In this document: positions 8,514 to 19,072 of the stretch, piece after piece
Layout of the letters: every line of letters begins with the position of its first letter
Position numbering within the stretch: the stretch's first letter is position 1
From: Trichomonas vaginalis G3
Lineage: Eukaryota > Parabasalia > Trichomonadida > Trichomonadidae
DNA length: 64,000 bases
NCBI RefSeq assembly: GCF_026262505.1
Contig: NC_067207.1
Location: 12,802,082 to 12,866,081, forward strand
Direction: 5' to 3'
Program-made: the position numbers and the translations under genes
Notes under the pieces: generated by a model
What the model saw: the letters and a program-made list of their open reading frames with translations, nothing else
The model's database searches: none
Told to the model about the DNA's origin: nothing

Positions 8514-11463
8514 ATGAACAAAAACGGAACAGCTAAAATGAATGATAATCAAATTAGAGCAGAAGGTAGAAGGTTATTTAAACGCTTCTATAACATTCCT
8601 GATGGTGTTAATCCTAAAACTCGTAGAAGCTATTTAAATGAAGCAATAGATGCATATGAAGGGTTTGACATTTCATCAGAAAGTGAGAGATTAGCGAGAA
8701 TGTTAAATGTTAATATTGATTTCTATTATTGTGATCCTCAACCAGAAGACGTGGACATAAATAAGGTAGACTTTCCATTAGTGGATTCAATAATGATAGA
8801 TCCAGAATTTGAAACAGTAAATATTTTATTAACACAGAGTCCATGTGGAAAACTTCACGCTGACAGAATAACAGACGTTGAAGCACTCACCGGCTATAAA
8901 GTTTGTCCATATTGTAAAGAAGAAGTTTATTCTATCCGTGATGATCCAGAAAGGAAAAACCAAAGAAGATTTTTAAAGCATTGTGAGAAATGTAAAGAAA
9001 ATAATGGAAGATTAATTCAAGACATTCAATTGCAAAAGACCCAGCAACCATATGCACCACATATTACGAAACAGAAGATATATCAGTGGTTATTAGCTCA
9101 CAATTTGCAGAAATATTATAAACCGACAAGATATTATATTACTTTTGACTTTGAAACATTAGAGACTAAAGAAGAATTACAACTTTCTGAGTGTGCAACT
9201 TTGAACGCTTACTTAAAACCATTCATGGTATCATCAACGGTTAAATTAAATGATAAAACATATACGAGGAATTTTTGCTTAACTTCGAGTGATTCTTTTA
9301 TTTCTGATTGGATTGAGTTTTTATTTTCAACCTGTTCATTAGTTGCTAAATCAAACATTGAACAATATGAAGAATTAATGAAGCCGCAAACGGCGGGGCC
9401 TTTGTCCCATACATTAAATGAAAAACAGAAGGAAGCATTTAAAGAACTTCTAGATGAGGAATTCAATAAAGTGAATATCATAGGTTTTAATTCGGGAAAG
9501 TTTGATTTAAATTTAATTCTTCGTGATTTAAACACTGCAAAATGGAAAATAAAATCAATGCTGGGTTCATCTTCTCAATTTAAGCAAATCATTGTAAAGA
9601 AAACAAACGCTCCATATGAATTGAGATTTATTGACATCAGAAATTATATAGCGGGTGGACATTAGACCAATTCACTCAAGATTTCGGAAACAATAAATCA
9701 CGTGTTAAATCCTTTTTCCCTTATCAATTCATCACGTGGGAAAATTACGAAGAAGAATTATATAAAGAGGAACCATTCACGAAAGATTCATTTTATTCAG
9801 CATTAACTCAAGAAACTATATCAGATAGTGATTATCAAATATATCTCAATGATGCTAAAAATTTTAAGAATAAATTAGAATATTTTATTCATTATTGCAA
9901 TAAAGATGTTGAAATTATGATTGACCCAATCGATAAAATTATTGAAGAAACATTTGTTTATAAAATTGATATGCTTCATAATCTTTCTTTATCATCGAAT
10001 GCTTCAATGATTCGTTACGCTTTAGCATATAAAGACTTTAATCCTAATGAAAAATATCCTGAGGAAGAGATAGAATCAAGTTTTGAATTAACGAAAAAGT
10101 ATTGGAAATATAAAATTGAATCATATAAGAAACAAGATGAAAAAGCAGAAGAAGAGATACTAAAAATAATGTTTCAATGGATGATTTTCAATACTATCAC
10201 GATTTAATCCTTTCATCTAAATGCAAAATGTGTGGTAAAGCGTTTACATATGCAAATAAACCAACATTGGATAGAATAGATAATGAAAAACCACATACCA
10301 AAGAAAATTGTCAGTTAATGTGTTGTTATTGCAATGTCGTGAAATCAAATAAAGATGAAGATGTTCAACGTTTAAGAATCAATTTAAGAAATTATGCATT
10401 AAAAAATAATTTACCAATGACTTTAGATTCAGTTGAAGCTTATCACATTCTCCGTAATGGAATTACTGGTGGTTTATCAAATGTTCAACATAGAGTAAAT
10501 CTTAAAGGAATCACGCACATTAATAAACTTGCATATAATCCAGAAACTAAAACTGTATCAAATGAGGACACCACCAACATTATGACTCATTTCGTTGGTG
10601 TTGATTTTAATTCATTATATCCTTCATCATTTTCATCTAATCCTCATGATTTCATTCAATATACTGACCATAAAATGTATATGCCGGGAAGATTGAATGG
10701 TGTTATCATTTGTGATACAGCAACAAAGAAAGCAAAAGCATTGGGAATTATTAGAAAGAAAAATACTTTATTCGTGGCTGAAGTAAAGGGTCACATTGAT
10801 GAAAAATACATTAATGATTACATAAACTTTTTACCGATAATAAGAAACTTAGATATTATCACAGATGAAAAAACAATTGGTAGTTTTATGTATAATTACA
10901 TGAAATTAAACAATCTACCAGTTGACCAGAAACAGAGGAAATTAACTCAGTTAGCATCAACACACAACCAATATCAACCATTTTCTTCTTATTATCTTTG
11001 GTATCTAATAGACAGATTTCATTTTATCATCGATGATATTCAATCAATTTTAACATTTACGAAAAACACTTGTTTTAATGAATTTGCGAACAAATTTATG
11101 AACGAAAGACAAAAGGCTGAATTAGAAGGAAATAAAGGAAAAAGTTTATTTTGCAAGATTTCACTTAATGGATCATATGGTTACGATGCAATGAATACGC
11201 AAAATTACGCAAAGACTAAAATAATGAATGCACAGAAGGCACGCGTTGCATGTATGTCAAATAAGTTTAAAAACATAAGAGAAATAGGTGAGGATACATA
11301 TCAAGTGATGCTTAAAGATAGATTTTATAGATGTGATACATGTTTACAAGAGGCATTCTTCACTTTAGATAACGCAAAATACTGGTATTTAGTTTTCATT
11401 TATGATTTTATGTATAAATGCATGGATGTTAATCGTTTTCATTTCATCAGCTGGATTTGTTGA
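8514..11463 (+). pseudogene. PolB: protein-primed family B DNA polymerase of outer Maverick, frameshifted and truncated, with HNH insert
   Basis: Three frames carry one polymerase. 8514-9665 has Exo I (ITFDFETLE) and Exo II (IIGFNSGKFDLN). A frameshift near 9650 leads into 9660-10207 with Exo III (YCNKDVEIM). A second shift near 10190 leads into 10177-11463 with motif A (VGVDFNSLYPSS) and motif B (KISLNGSYGY). Motif C (DTDS) and the rest of the palm and thumb are missing: the frame stops soon after NRFHFIS. Between Exo III and motif A lies an HNH-nuclease-like block: two CxxC pairs around LDRIDN and HTKENC (about 10217-10350). The first ATG has a TTTATTTTTAT stretch upstream. The gene replicated the element by protein priming; this copy cannot. 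Confidence 0.88.
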
Positions 11464-11518
11464 GTTCATTGATTCGAAATAATATTGATAATTGACATTT
11501 TTTATTACGATTAAAAAT

Positions 11519-11998
11519 ATGGTAAAGCATTATTTTCCAGTGATAAATAAAACTAGAATAAGATTACCTCAAGAATTCATAAATTCAACGAATAAGAAAT
11601 TCATTCATGTTATAAATTTTAGTGTTTTCAGAAAATATGAGTCAATGTCATATTCATCAACAGGTTATATTTCACTTCATTCAAATTTAGTTCAATCAAA
11701 CCCATATAATGACCATTTCATAAGATTTTCAGATGGTATTAAAAATGTAATTGATAGATTAAAATATGAACAGATTGACAATATCGAATTTTTGGAATTT
11801 TGGTTTAAATATCCCGATGGAAAAAAGATTGAAGTTAAAGATAAAGCTGATACTATAACAAAAACAATTACAATGACCGATCCGGATAGTGGGGAACAAA
11901 AAGAAATAAAACAAACGATAGAAACTGGTGAAAGGTCAATTATTATTGATTATGATTCAAAGGATTATTATTCGATAATGTTAATGCTTGAATATTAA
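11519..11998 (+). CDS. conserved Maverick beta-rich protein, possible minor capsid protein (159 aa)
   Basis: The first ATG is at 11519; the frame is open to a TTG at 11492. The protein has alternating short hydrophobic and polar stretches that suggest beta strands, and a C-terminus (SKDYYSIMLMLEY) that parallels the ends of inner Maverick proteins at 39000-39164 (GKDGLIIEMILIAY) and 21902-22759. Polintons usually encode a single-jelly-roll penton (minor capsid) protein next to the capsid block; assigning this role here is inference. It lies directly after the broken PolB and is convergent with the minus-strand block that starts at 12020. Confidence 0.5.
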   Translation: MVKHYFPVINKTRIRLPQEFINSTNKKFIHVINFSVFRKYESMSYSSTGYISLHSNLVQSNPYNDHFIRFSDGIKNVIDRLKYEQIDNIEFLEFWFKYPDGKKIEVKDKADTITKTITMTDPDSGEQKEIKQTIETGERSIIIDYDSKDYYSIMLMLEY

Positions 11999-12019
11999 AT
12001 AGCCTTAACAAAGAATTTT

Positions 12020-12334
12020 TCAAGTGATTTTATATTCATCAACTATTTTATTATAAATATCATTATATGTTAAATGAAGTTCAGTTGTTGTTCCGTTCTT
12101 TGATATCTTAATTGTGCTAATATCCTTTATAGGATTTATTTTTGCAACTGTTCCGCAGCATGAAACCTCATCATCTATGAAAAATTGAATCTTAACGTCT
12201 GAATCTTGAACATCACAAAGAATGGCGATAATGTGAATTAATGATTCATAAGGTAAAATAATTAAACCGGATTGATCAATTAAATTTATTATTGAATCAT
12301 AGTTATTAATTATTATATCACGGTAAATTTTCAT
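12020..12334 (-). CDS. conserved Maverick small protein with ECCG-like motif (104 aa)
   Basis: Complete ATG frame. It aligns by eye with the C-terminal half of the inner Maverick protein at 36342-36956: an LI..S.LIIL.YESL helix, then DDEVSCCGTV against DPEIECCGQT, then I.DISTIKI against IGNIRII. Shared CC-G and spacing in two separate elements argue that it is a real, selected gene. In the inner element this region is fused to a low-complexity N-terminus, which here could be the separate frame at 12352-12660. The function is unknown. Confidence 0.6.
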   Translation of the reverse strand: MKIYRDIIINNYDSIINLIDQSGLIILPYESLIHIIAILCDVQDSDVKIQFFIDDEVSCCGTVAKINPIKDISTIKISKNGTTTELHLTYNDIYNKIVDEYKIT

Positions 12335-12351
12335 TAATTCAGAATTAATGT

Positions 12352-12660
12352 CTATTTTATATGGGTTCTCGATGTTTGACGAAAGAGGTGGGGGTATGTT
12401 GGATAAGTGGGAATTTCAACAGGTTCTTTACCGGGTTCAGATAAAATGATTGGGTCTCCATCTTCTTTATTTTGCTCCTCCTCCTTTTTCGGTAAGTCAC
12501 GAGTTAATAAATTTGGTTGAGTTGCTGACCTTGTTAATTCAGGGCTAACATTAACTTTAACATTTTGAATAATTCGTGATTTATCATCATTTACGTTATA
12601 ACCAACCGTAATCTCTGCTTTTGCGTTAGTGTTCTTTTGACTAGTGAAACGTCTTCTCAT
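12352..12660 (-). CDS. small Maverick protein, disordered (102 aa)
   Basis: ATG at 12658-12660 with a TTTTTTATTCG stretch upstream. The product starts MRRRF, is rich in Pro, Glu, Lys and Asn, and shows no domain. It is 17 bases upstream of the 104-aa gene at 12020-12334, in another frame. The inner Maverick has one 204-aa gene (36342-36956) with a similar basic start, a polar N-terminus and the ECCG half, so this pair may be one gene split by a frameshift. Confidence 0.5.
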   Translation of the reverse strand: MRRRFTSQKNTNAKAEITVGYNVNDDKSRIIQNVKVNVSPELTRSATQPNLLTRDLPKKEEEQNKEDGDPIILSEPGKEPVEIPTYPTYPHLFRQTSRTHIK

Positions 12661-12717
12661 TTATAATCGAATAAAAAATATATTTAAACTTTTATTTTGC
12701 CGGAAGTTTTGAATCTA

Positions 12718-13590
12718 TTATTCCTGTATTTGTTCTTGAAGTTGATTTTTAGCTGGTTCATTGTAATTAATAGACCTAATATATTCATTAATTGCATTCT
12801 TATAATCATCTGATTTCTCAAATTTTCTTTTATCTGATTCCTTAACTAAATCATAAGTTAAACCTCGTTGCTGATATAATGGTTTCTTAATTAAATCTTT
12901 GAATGCTTGAGATAAAGCACCTGATGCAATTCTTGCTACTATAATTGGTTGGAATTGATGTTTAAGTTCATCTTTAACATTTGCGAAAACTGGATCGAAT
13001 AAAGCAACTTTAAAGAATTTCTTAGCTGAAATTTCAGGTCTAATATTTGCATATCGACCATCAAACTGGTTAGAATATCGTGGTAATCCATCCGGTCCCT
13101 CTTCAATAGCATTTAATTCTTCATTGAAATAAGAATATGGATTATAACGGTATGAATTAATTGGACCATTTTCACCTTCTCCAATGTATTGTTTAACAGC
13201 TTTTCCATTTTCATCAAATTGCATAGGATAACGTTCATTATATGCTTTACGTTTAGGATAATCAGTTATAGTTAATTTGTAACCATGTATGACTTTAATA
13301 TTACCTTGACCATCAGTAACGAAAACTTCATTTATACCATCAGGTTTTCCATTTGGACCCGTAATGTCTGCTTCGTGTGCTTCCCAATTTGGACCTTGAC
13401 GTTTGGCATATGCTTGAGCTTCTGGTAATGTTAAAACGTTTCTCATTTGTTTAACATCTTTTTGAAGACCAGCAACAATATGAACTAATTCTTTCATTCC
13501 ATCAGGAACTTTCATAGTTCTATTATATGCACCCTTTTTGTTTGTTCCTTGTTTTAATGGAACCTGTAGAAGATTTGCTATTTCTGTCAT
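12718..13590 (-). CDS. conserved-looking Maverick protein of unknown function (290 aa)
   Basis: Intact ATG-to-stop frame in the capsid/ATPase block. The N-terminal 60 residues are helical. The middle (about 70-190) is rich in Gly, Pro and Asn ([25 protein letters not shown]). A helical stretch near 200-240 ([19 protein letters not shown]) follows. I do not recognise the family. The position between capsid and ATPase genes, 40 bases downstream of the ATPase start side, suggests a virion or assembly role; that is inference from neighbours only. Confidence 0.7.
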   Translation of the reverse strand: MTEIANLLQVPLKQGTNKKGAYNRTMKVPDGMKELVHIVAGLQKDVKQMRNVLTLPEAQAYAKRQGPNWEAHEADITGPNGKPDGINEVFVTDGQGNIKVIHGYKLTITDYPKRKAYNERYPMQFDENGKAVKQYIGEGENGPINSYRYNPYSYFNEELNAIEEGPDGLPRYSNQFDGRYANIRPEISAKKFFKVALFDPVFANVKDELKHQFQPIIVARIASGALSQAFKDLIKKPLYQQRGLTYDLVKESDKRKFEKSDDYKNAINEYIRSINYNEPAKNQLQEQIQE

Positions 13591-13630
13591 GTTTAATTAT
13601 AAATAAAAAATAAAAATTAATTATAAAAAG

Positions 13631-14458
13631 TTAATCAAATTTAACACTTCCTTTATTTAAATCAACTATTATTTTCCCATGTTCACCTAATTGCTGATAT
13701 TGTGTGTAAAGTTCATTAATGCTCATTGGTAAATTCACTTGATAAAGCATAACGTTCAACTGTTGACGACTAAACCCGCTGAAAATGAAAAGTGTTGATA
13801 GATTTGATTTAATGTTTGTGCTTAATGCTTTGAAATATTGAACAGCCATAAAGAATGAACACTGAATGTGTCGACATTGAGTTAATAACTGATTAAAATA
13901 TGATTTCTCATTTGTTATTAGTTTTGATTTCACCGCATCATCTAGAAAAATGAGTGAATGCAAAAATTCTCTATCAAAATTTGAAATAGAAAGTGTTTCA
14001 AATAATTCATCCCGTTGTTTATCAATAATTTTATCCTCTAATCCTTGCTTCTTGATTGTATTATATAATTCTTTATACATTAAAAAGTTTTTTAAATAAT
14101 CTTCTGCTTCTTCTTGTGATAAATAAATAATTGGAATTTTGATTAAATGCTTTAAAGATTCAAATGTATCATCTGAAGGTGAACCTGAACGGTTGATATA
14201 AATTAACACATGTGAATAGGGGGAAGTGTTAGCAATAATGATAATTTGTTTTAATATCGTTAATGTTTTACCTTTATTCTGTTTACCAATTGCTGCAGTG
14301 ATTGAATTTAAATAACATTCAGAATATGGAATTTTCATTAATTTTTCCTTAGATAGAGCATTTCTATTATCACTCAATGCTTCATTAATCATATCATCTA
14401 TGTATGTATTATATACTCCTGCTAATTCTTCATAAGGGGTGGATGAATTTAAATCCAT
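13631..14458 (-). CDS. A32-like packaging ATPase (FtsK/HerA superfamily) of outer Maverick (275 aa)
   Basis: Walker A is GKQNKGKT (about residues 58-65) and Walker B is SLIFLDDA (about 166-173). A polar stretch near 195-200 (CRHIQCSFFMAVQ) sits where the sensor or glutamine motif is expected. This is the usual Polinton genome-packaging motor, which pumps the linear DNA into the capsid. The frame is intact, unlike PolB and capsid in the same element. It sits 24 bases downstream of the capsid gene. The inner Maverick carries a diverged homologue at 37381-38268. Confidence 0.85.
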   Translation of the reverse strand: MDLNSSTPYEELAGVYNTYIDDMINEALSDNRNALSKEKLMKIPYSECYLNSITAAIGKQNKGKTLTILKQIIIIANTSPYSHVLIYINRSGSPSDDTFESLKHLIKIPIIYLSQEEAEDYLKNFLMYKELYNTIKKQGLEDKIIDKQRDELFETLSISNFDREFLHSLIFLDDAVKSKLITNEKSYFNQLLTQCRHIQCSFFMAVQYFKALSTNIKSNLSTLFIFSGFSRQQLNVMLYQVNLPMSINELYTQYQQLGEHGKIIVDLNKGSVKFD

Positions 14459-14482
14459 TTAATCAAAAATAAATTTATAATT

Positions 14483-16123
14483 TTAAACATTTCTATTCAT
14501 CAATATTTCATCATATGAACTTCTATACTGTGGTGGTGTACCTGTTGGATGATATTTCAAACCTTCATCCGGTGTCCATGTCCAATATGTAGTCCTAGTA
14601 AACCAAACCTGAGGAGGATTTGTCACCTTTGAACAGTAAGTGTCATTTTCACCCTGAATGATTGGATAAGCTTTCACTTGTACTGTAACTTGTGAGTTGA
14701 AAGTTTCTAATCCATCAAAGAATATACCCGCTCCATCACGTTGAACTGGAATAGTGCATAAGAATGAAGTTTGGTCTTTCCATGTTCTAGCTAATGGCGT
14801 GCCATCATCTGCATTCAGTGGTCTAGTTAATGAGTCCTCGTATTCTTCTGTGCATTCATACACTCCATCTAAATCAGAAGCTTGAAGCATACGTGTAAAG
14901 AATATGTCGCCCACTGTGGTCATCGCTTGATCGGGGAAGTTTCTGGAATCTATAGTGACCTGAAGACCTCGAAGCATTGGATTTTCTAAAACTGTTCTTT
15001 GCATTGCATTCTTCGGAAATGCTAACACAACATCTGTAACATTATGAAGAGCGTATGAGAAATCTGAGCTAATACCTTCAGGAGTGATGCAACCTCCATT
15101 TAGTGAACGAACGTCAATATGTTGAGCTGGAATCATGAATGGATCTTCCTTACTGAATAAACGTGGTATTGCTTTAACTGATTCTTCAATTAAACCGTAT
15201 CCTGGTGTAATGCATTTATCCTCTAAAACTTCCATCTTTGTGCATGAAATAATAACGTCATCAACTGTTGCGTCAGCAGATGTAGCGGCTAAGCTTGTAA
15301 TTAATTTGGCAGGAAGTCCAATTTGTTGGAATTTGCGATCATATTTATAAACATGATTCATAATCTTTTCATAATTTTCATCAGTTATCTTTTCATAAAC
15401 GTAATTTTTGTAAATCAGCAACTCTTAACGGGTCAACCTGACAAAATACTAAAGTATCCCTGAAAACATAATATTTAAGAATGATATCACCAAATGATTT
15501 AGGATAATCATCGAACGCCTGAAATGCTAACAAATCATTTACCGGAATAATCATATCAAAAGTGACATCAACTTCTTCATTTGCTTTCTTGAAAACTTCT
15601 GAAGGGTCAATATATTTACCACATACTGAGTTATCATATTTTTGAACATTATTATATAACGAATGAACAAACTTTTTAACTTTCCTTTCTGATTTTGGTT
15701 TATATGTTGCAAATGCGAAAGATTCATGGGCGCAATCCATCTGAAGATAACCGGCATCACCTCTTTCGTTTCTACTTCTAATTGTTTAAAGCTTTGATTT
15801 GATGATTTGTAACCAACGAATAAACGCATGCATTTAAAAGCGGCATCACATGTGAAAGCTTTATTTGAAACTAGAGTTGCTTTAACTTTGCGTTTAATAT
15901 ATGTGTCACCTAATTGGTTCACATCATGAGCCGGATTTGTAATTCTTAAATGAGTTTGTTTATCATCAAAATATGGAGCATCAGAGTCATAGCATGAACT
16001 TTCAAGTTCTCTATAATATCTTCTACCGTCATTCTTTGCGAATATTTCATTTATCTTTTTGAATGAATGAAACACATTTCCATTAATCGGTTTAGTGTTT
16101 GGCACCAAATAGTTAGTCGTCAT
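14483..16123 (-). pseudogene. major capsid protein of outer Maverick, two frameshifts
   Basis: Three overlapping minus-strand frames make one protein of about 545 residues: 16123 to about 15740 (starts MTTNYLVPNT), about 15757 to about 15420, and about 15420 to 14483. The last frame has no ATG at its start. The changes of frame occur near 15740-15760 and 15420. The length and position upstream of the ATPase match the inner Maverick capsid protein (524 aa). The C-terminal part is beta-rich with Pro- and Thr-rich loops, as in double-jelly-roll capsid proteins. The call rests on position and length plus these features, not on a signature motif. Confidence 0.68.
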
Positions 16124-16192
16124 TTATTAATAAATAAAAAATCAAAATTAAAAGATGAAAATGAATTTTTAATTTTAATGAAATAATCAACT

Positions 16193-16408
16193 ATGGCTGC
16201 AGGTATATTTAAGAAACTGTGGGATAGAGTAAAAAGAGGAGCGAGTAAAGTTTGGGAAACATTGAAGAAGGGGGCAAATTGGATATTTAAGAATAAAGAA
16301 GCAATTAGTGACGTTGCTGAATCAATAACACCAAAAGCTGCCCCAATAAGAGAAGTTTTAAATAAAGGAGAAAAAGTTTATCAAAGACTACAACCGATAC
16401 TAAGATAA
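16193..16408 (+). CDS. small amphipathic protein, pVI-like candidate (71 aa)
   Basis: Starts MAAGIFKKLWDRVKRG, followed by a basic amphipathic helix with Trp residues. The start is shared with the convergent gene at 16469-16705 (MAAGFFKKLWDG). It resembles the N-terminal amphipathic helix of adenovirus protein VI, a minor capsid protein that acts on membranes; the resemblance is in composition and pattern only. It is divergent from the capsid gene with about 70 bases between the ATGs. Confidence 0.55.
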   Translation: MAAGIFKKLWDRVKRGASKVWETLKKGANWIFKNKEAISDVAESITPKAAPIREVLNKGEKVYQRLQPILR

Positions 16409-16421
16409 AAATAATTTTAAG

Positions 16422-16451
16422 CCGCTAAGCGGTGAGATGATCCATAGGATC
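16422..16451. repeat. two small GC-rich hairpins between convergent genes
   Basis: CCGCTAAGCGG (16422-16432) is followed by GATCCATAGGATC (16439-16451). They lie between the stop codons of two convergent small genes. They belong to a set of short palindromes with 1-3 base loops seen elsewhere in both Mavericks and may mark transcript ends. Confidence 0.6.
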
Positions 16452-16468
16452 TCATATTTATTTTTCCA

Positions 16469-16705
16469 CTATCTACCTCCTATTTTATTAAGTATTCCTT
16501 CAGCTATTCCACCAACTGCGTTACCTGCTTGTGCTCCCATCACCGGATTACCTACAGTAGAACCTAATACCCCACCTATGATAGTTCCTGCCGTTTTCGC
16601 TACTGGTGCCAAAAAGTTTGCAACGGGTTTAATAATATTTTTATGAACCCAACCCGCAGCTTTCTTAATTCCATCCCATAATTTTTTAAAGAATCCCGCC
16701 GCCAT
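16469..16705 (-). CDS. small amphipathic, Gly-rich hydrophobic protein (78 aa)
   Basis: Starts MAAGFFKKLWDGIKK, giving an amphipathic N-terminal helix, and continues into a hydrophobic Gly/Ala/Val stretch (TIIGGVLGSTVGNPV and AGNAVGGIAEGI). It looks like a membrane-active or membrane-inserted peptide. It is a likely paralogue of 16193-16408 in opposite orientation. Tvmar1 copy 2 begins 13 bases upstream of its ATG and so has displaced its promoter. Confidence 0.6.
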   Translation of the reverse strand: MAAGFFKKLWDGIKKAAGWVHKNIIKPVANFLAPVAKTAGTIIGGVLGSTVGNPVMGAQAGNAVGGIAEGILNKIGGR

Positions 16706-16718
16706 TTCTGATTTAATA

Positions 16719-18020
16719 TAGGGTGTCCAAAGGTGCGTTTAGCACAGCGCTCTATATGAGACTATTAAAGGAGATATATGCTGATTATAAATATATAATC
16801 AAAAATATGAATATATGTATATGATGAGTAAGTTGTATTTTGGCGCCATGCCGGGATATAAAATGAATTTTGAGACAAGAGGCGGTTTCGCGGGAAATTT
16901 TGGCGGGATTTTTTTCATTTTTTTAATGAATCATAAAGAAAACATCCTCGCTCTTGCAAAAAATGCAAAGACTGTAAAAAAATCTACGAGACATTGGTAA
17001 AATGCTTCGGTATGGATGCTCCTAGCTATTCCACTGTAACGTATCATGTTAGGATGTATCACTTCATGAACAAAAAGGCGCCCATCATAAAAATTGACAA
17101 AAAATCGCCGGATCAAAGAAAAATCAAAGCAATTCTTCAAGCGCTAGATGAAGACCCAAGAGCATCACTCAGAAGGATAGAGGAGATGACAAAGATACCA
17201 CGTACAACAGTCAGTTATTATCTGCACAATTATTTGAACTACAAACTAGCGTATACACGTTGGGTTCCGCACAACCTTAATTCAGTTCAAAAAAATCTAG
17301 AGTCCAATCTTCGAAAGAGCTCCTCTCTATATTGCGTGCGTATCAATCCAAGAAGTTTCGCTTTTTAGTAACAGGGGATGAGTCTTGGTTTCAATATGCA
17401 ACAGAAGCCAAAATCATGTGGATCCCGAAGGATGAAGATCCGCAAACATTCCCGAAGAAAAAAAATTGACACACCAATGATGATGTTGTCGGTTTTTTGG
17501 GGCGTGAATGGCATCATCGCAATTGATATTCTTCAAAAACCTAATATGATGAATGCTCAGTATCTAATTGACAATGTTCTTACTCAAATTATCAATTCTG
17601 ATGAGTTTGAGAAATCCAAACAACAAAAACAAAAGTTTGCAATTCATTTTGATAATTCAAGAGTTCACAAAAGTCATAAGGTAATGAATTACTTGGTGGA
17701 AAACAATGTCAAAGTTGTTCCAAACCCAATTTATTCACCTGATATTGCACCCTCTGACTTTTATTTATTCGGCACGCTAAAAAGAGAGCTGAAGGACACG
17801 AATTCGCGAGTCCAGATGATCTTGAAAATTTTGTAAGAGAGCAATTTGAGCAATTTTCTCATGATGATTTAAAGCGTGTCTTTCAAGCCTGGATCGATCG
17901 CTGCGAACGCGTGATTGAATCCAATGGTGATTATATTTAAATAAACTTTATATATATGTAACTTGTTTATTTCTATTCGCAGTATTCAGGTTTGTGCTAA
18001 ACACACCTTTGGACACCCTA
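16719..18020 (+). mobile_element. Tvmar1-type mariner copy 2 (1,302 bp)
   Basis: TAGGGTGTCC ends, TA duplications at 16717-16718 and 18021-18022, transposase on the plus strand. It is inserted between outer Maverick genes, 47 bases left of the inner Maverick. Confidence 0.92.
16815..17940 (+). pseudogene. mariner transposase, copy 2, frameshifted
   Basis: The frame is lost at an A-run before ATGCAAAG (six As where copies 1 and 3 have seven; 16958-16963), at the shared A7 run (17289-17295), and near 17780 where an AAAAA run is one base shorter than in copy 3. The catalytic pieces (FLVTGDESW-type, HFDNSRVHKS, SPDIAPSD) are all present across the frames. Confidence 0.88.
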
Positions 18021-18067
18021 TATTAATTAAAAAAATATATTTTATCACTTATATTCTAATTTTTATT

Positions 18068-18742
18068 AGTTAGTATACATATCATGGGTACTGAGGCACT
18101 GCGCGTCTCCTTACCCCTGATATGTGAATTTGACACTTTACGAAACCGTTAACATATATTTTACAACACAACGACAACACTAACTTAACCTTAAATATTT
18201 ACAAAGCCACCAACCACTTCACCTCACTAATGTTTTCACAAACGACTTCACTACTGTAAAAATAAACGTTCTCACTTACAAAAGTATTGCAGCGCTTCCC
18301 ATTGCTGTGCTTCACATAACAGCTCATAATCTTCTGACTCACTTTCTTCTTCATATAGGTCAAAATCACTGTCATAGTTTATACCTGTAAGTTTTGACAA
18401 AGCTAATGAAACACGTTTACCGTTTGTATCGTATGCTTGTATAAACTTTCCATTATGCTTGTAGTCATAAACGCTCAAACTAACTTTACCCTTTCTCCCT
18501 CGTATCTGATAGAATGTATTTTCACGAGGAACGAAGAACAAATTCTTGAACTCATGACCGTTGTAGTTTGTTATCTCAATAGTTTTCGTCATTTATATAA
18601 AAATAAACTTAAAAATAAAATAAAAAATAAACTTAAAAATTAATGATATCACCACCCTCACACGTATGAAAACATAGCGCAAAAATAAATTTAGGTGAAG
18701 CGGTGAGATCTCACCTCTTTTTTCACCTGTTTTTTCACCCTA
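18068..18742 (+). repeat. left terminal inverted repeat of inner Maverick (675 bp)
   Basis: Matches the inverse of 39920-40593 throughout; one run of six Ts is five on the right. It contains a complete 106-aa gene and one copy of the palindrome GGTGAGATCTCACC (18702-18715). Confidence 0.93.
18272..18592 (-). CDS. terminal-repeat-encoded protein, left copy (106 aa)
   Basis: ATG at 18590-18592 preceded by TTTATTTTTATATAA. The product has a beta-rich first half (FKNLFFVPRENTFYQIRGR, KVSLSVYD) and an acidic tail (YEEESESEDYE). An identical protein is encoded at 40069-40389 in the other terminal repeat, so the element has two copies, both reading outwards. I know no homologue. Its place at the ends might suggest binding to the termini, but nothing in the sequence proves it. 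Confidence 0.75.
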   Translation of the reverse strand: MTKTIEITNYNGHEFKNLFFVPRENTFYQIRGRKGKVSLSVYDYKHNGKFIQAYDTNGKRVSLALSKLTGINYDSDFDLYEEESESEDYELLCEAQQWEALQYFCK

Positions 18743-18771
18743 GCCGCTTTGCGGCTCTGACCCTTTGGGTC
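18742..18771. repeat. paired small hairpins just inside left terminal repeat
   Basis: AGCCGCTTTGCGGCT (18742-18756) and GACCCTTTGGGTC (18759-18771), each with a TTT loop. They lie downstream of the stop of the 78-aa gene at 18788 (minus strand), so they may be a 3' end signal. Confidence 0.6.
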
Positions 18772-18787
18772 TGTTGAATTCATTACT

Positions 18788-19024
18788 TTATAACTCTCTT
18801 CCTTTCTCCAACTCTTCTAACTTCTTCCTAAGTTCAGCAATGTTGTCCTCATGAAGTTTAATCTTTCTCAAAATTCCTTCTCTATCTAATGGTTGCTTTA
18901 TCTTTCTAAACTGAACTCTACCATCCTTCATAGTATGAATGTAAAAACCTTCCGGAATAGTTCCTGATTTAATGTATTCTACCAAAAACTTTTGTTTCAT
19001 TGCTTCAGTGACTTTAGTCGTCAT
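18788..19024 (-). CDS. small Maverick protein with GFY-KDG-R-K motif and coiled coil (78 aa)
   Basis: The first ATG is at 19022-19024 (MTTKV); the frame is open to a TTG at 19033. The motif IPEGFYIHTMKDGRVQFRKI is followed by a charged heptad-like helix (IAELRKKLEELEKG). The same motif with a similar downstream region occurs at 21146-21571 (HPFYYVSQSKDGKIYVRK) and, weaker, in the outer Maverick protein at 40608-40976 (KVDGFKISKIKGVVSLKSI). It is therefore a small conserved module of unknown role. Confidence 0.6.
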   Translation of the reverse strand: MTTKVTEAMKQKFLVEYIKSGTIPEGFYIHTMKDGRVQFRKIKQPLDREGILRKIKLHEDNIAELRKKLEELEKGREL

Positions 19025-19072
19025 TTCAATCAAATAAAAATTTTAATATTAAATAAAAATAACGTTATTTTT

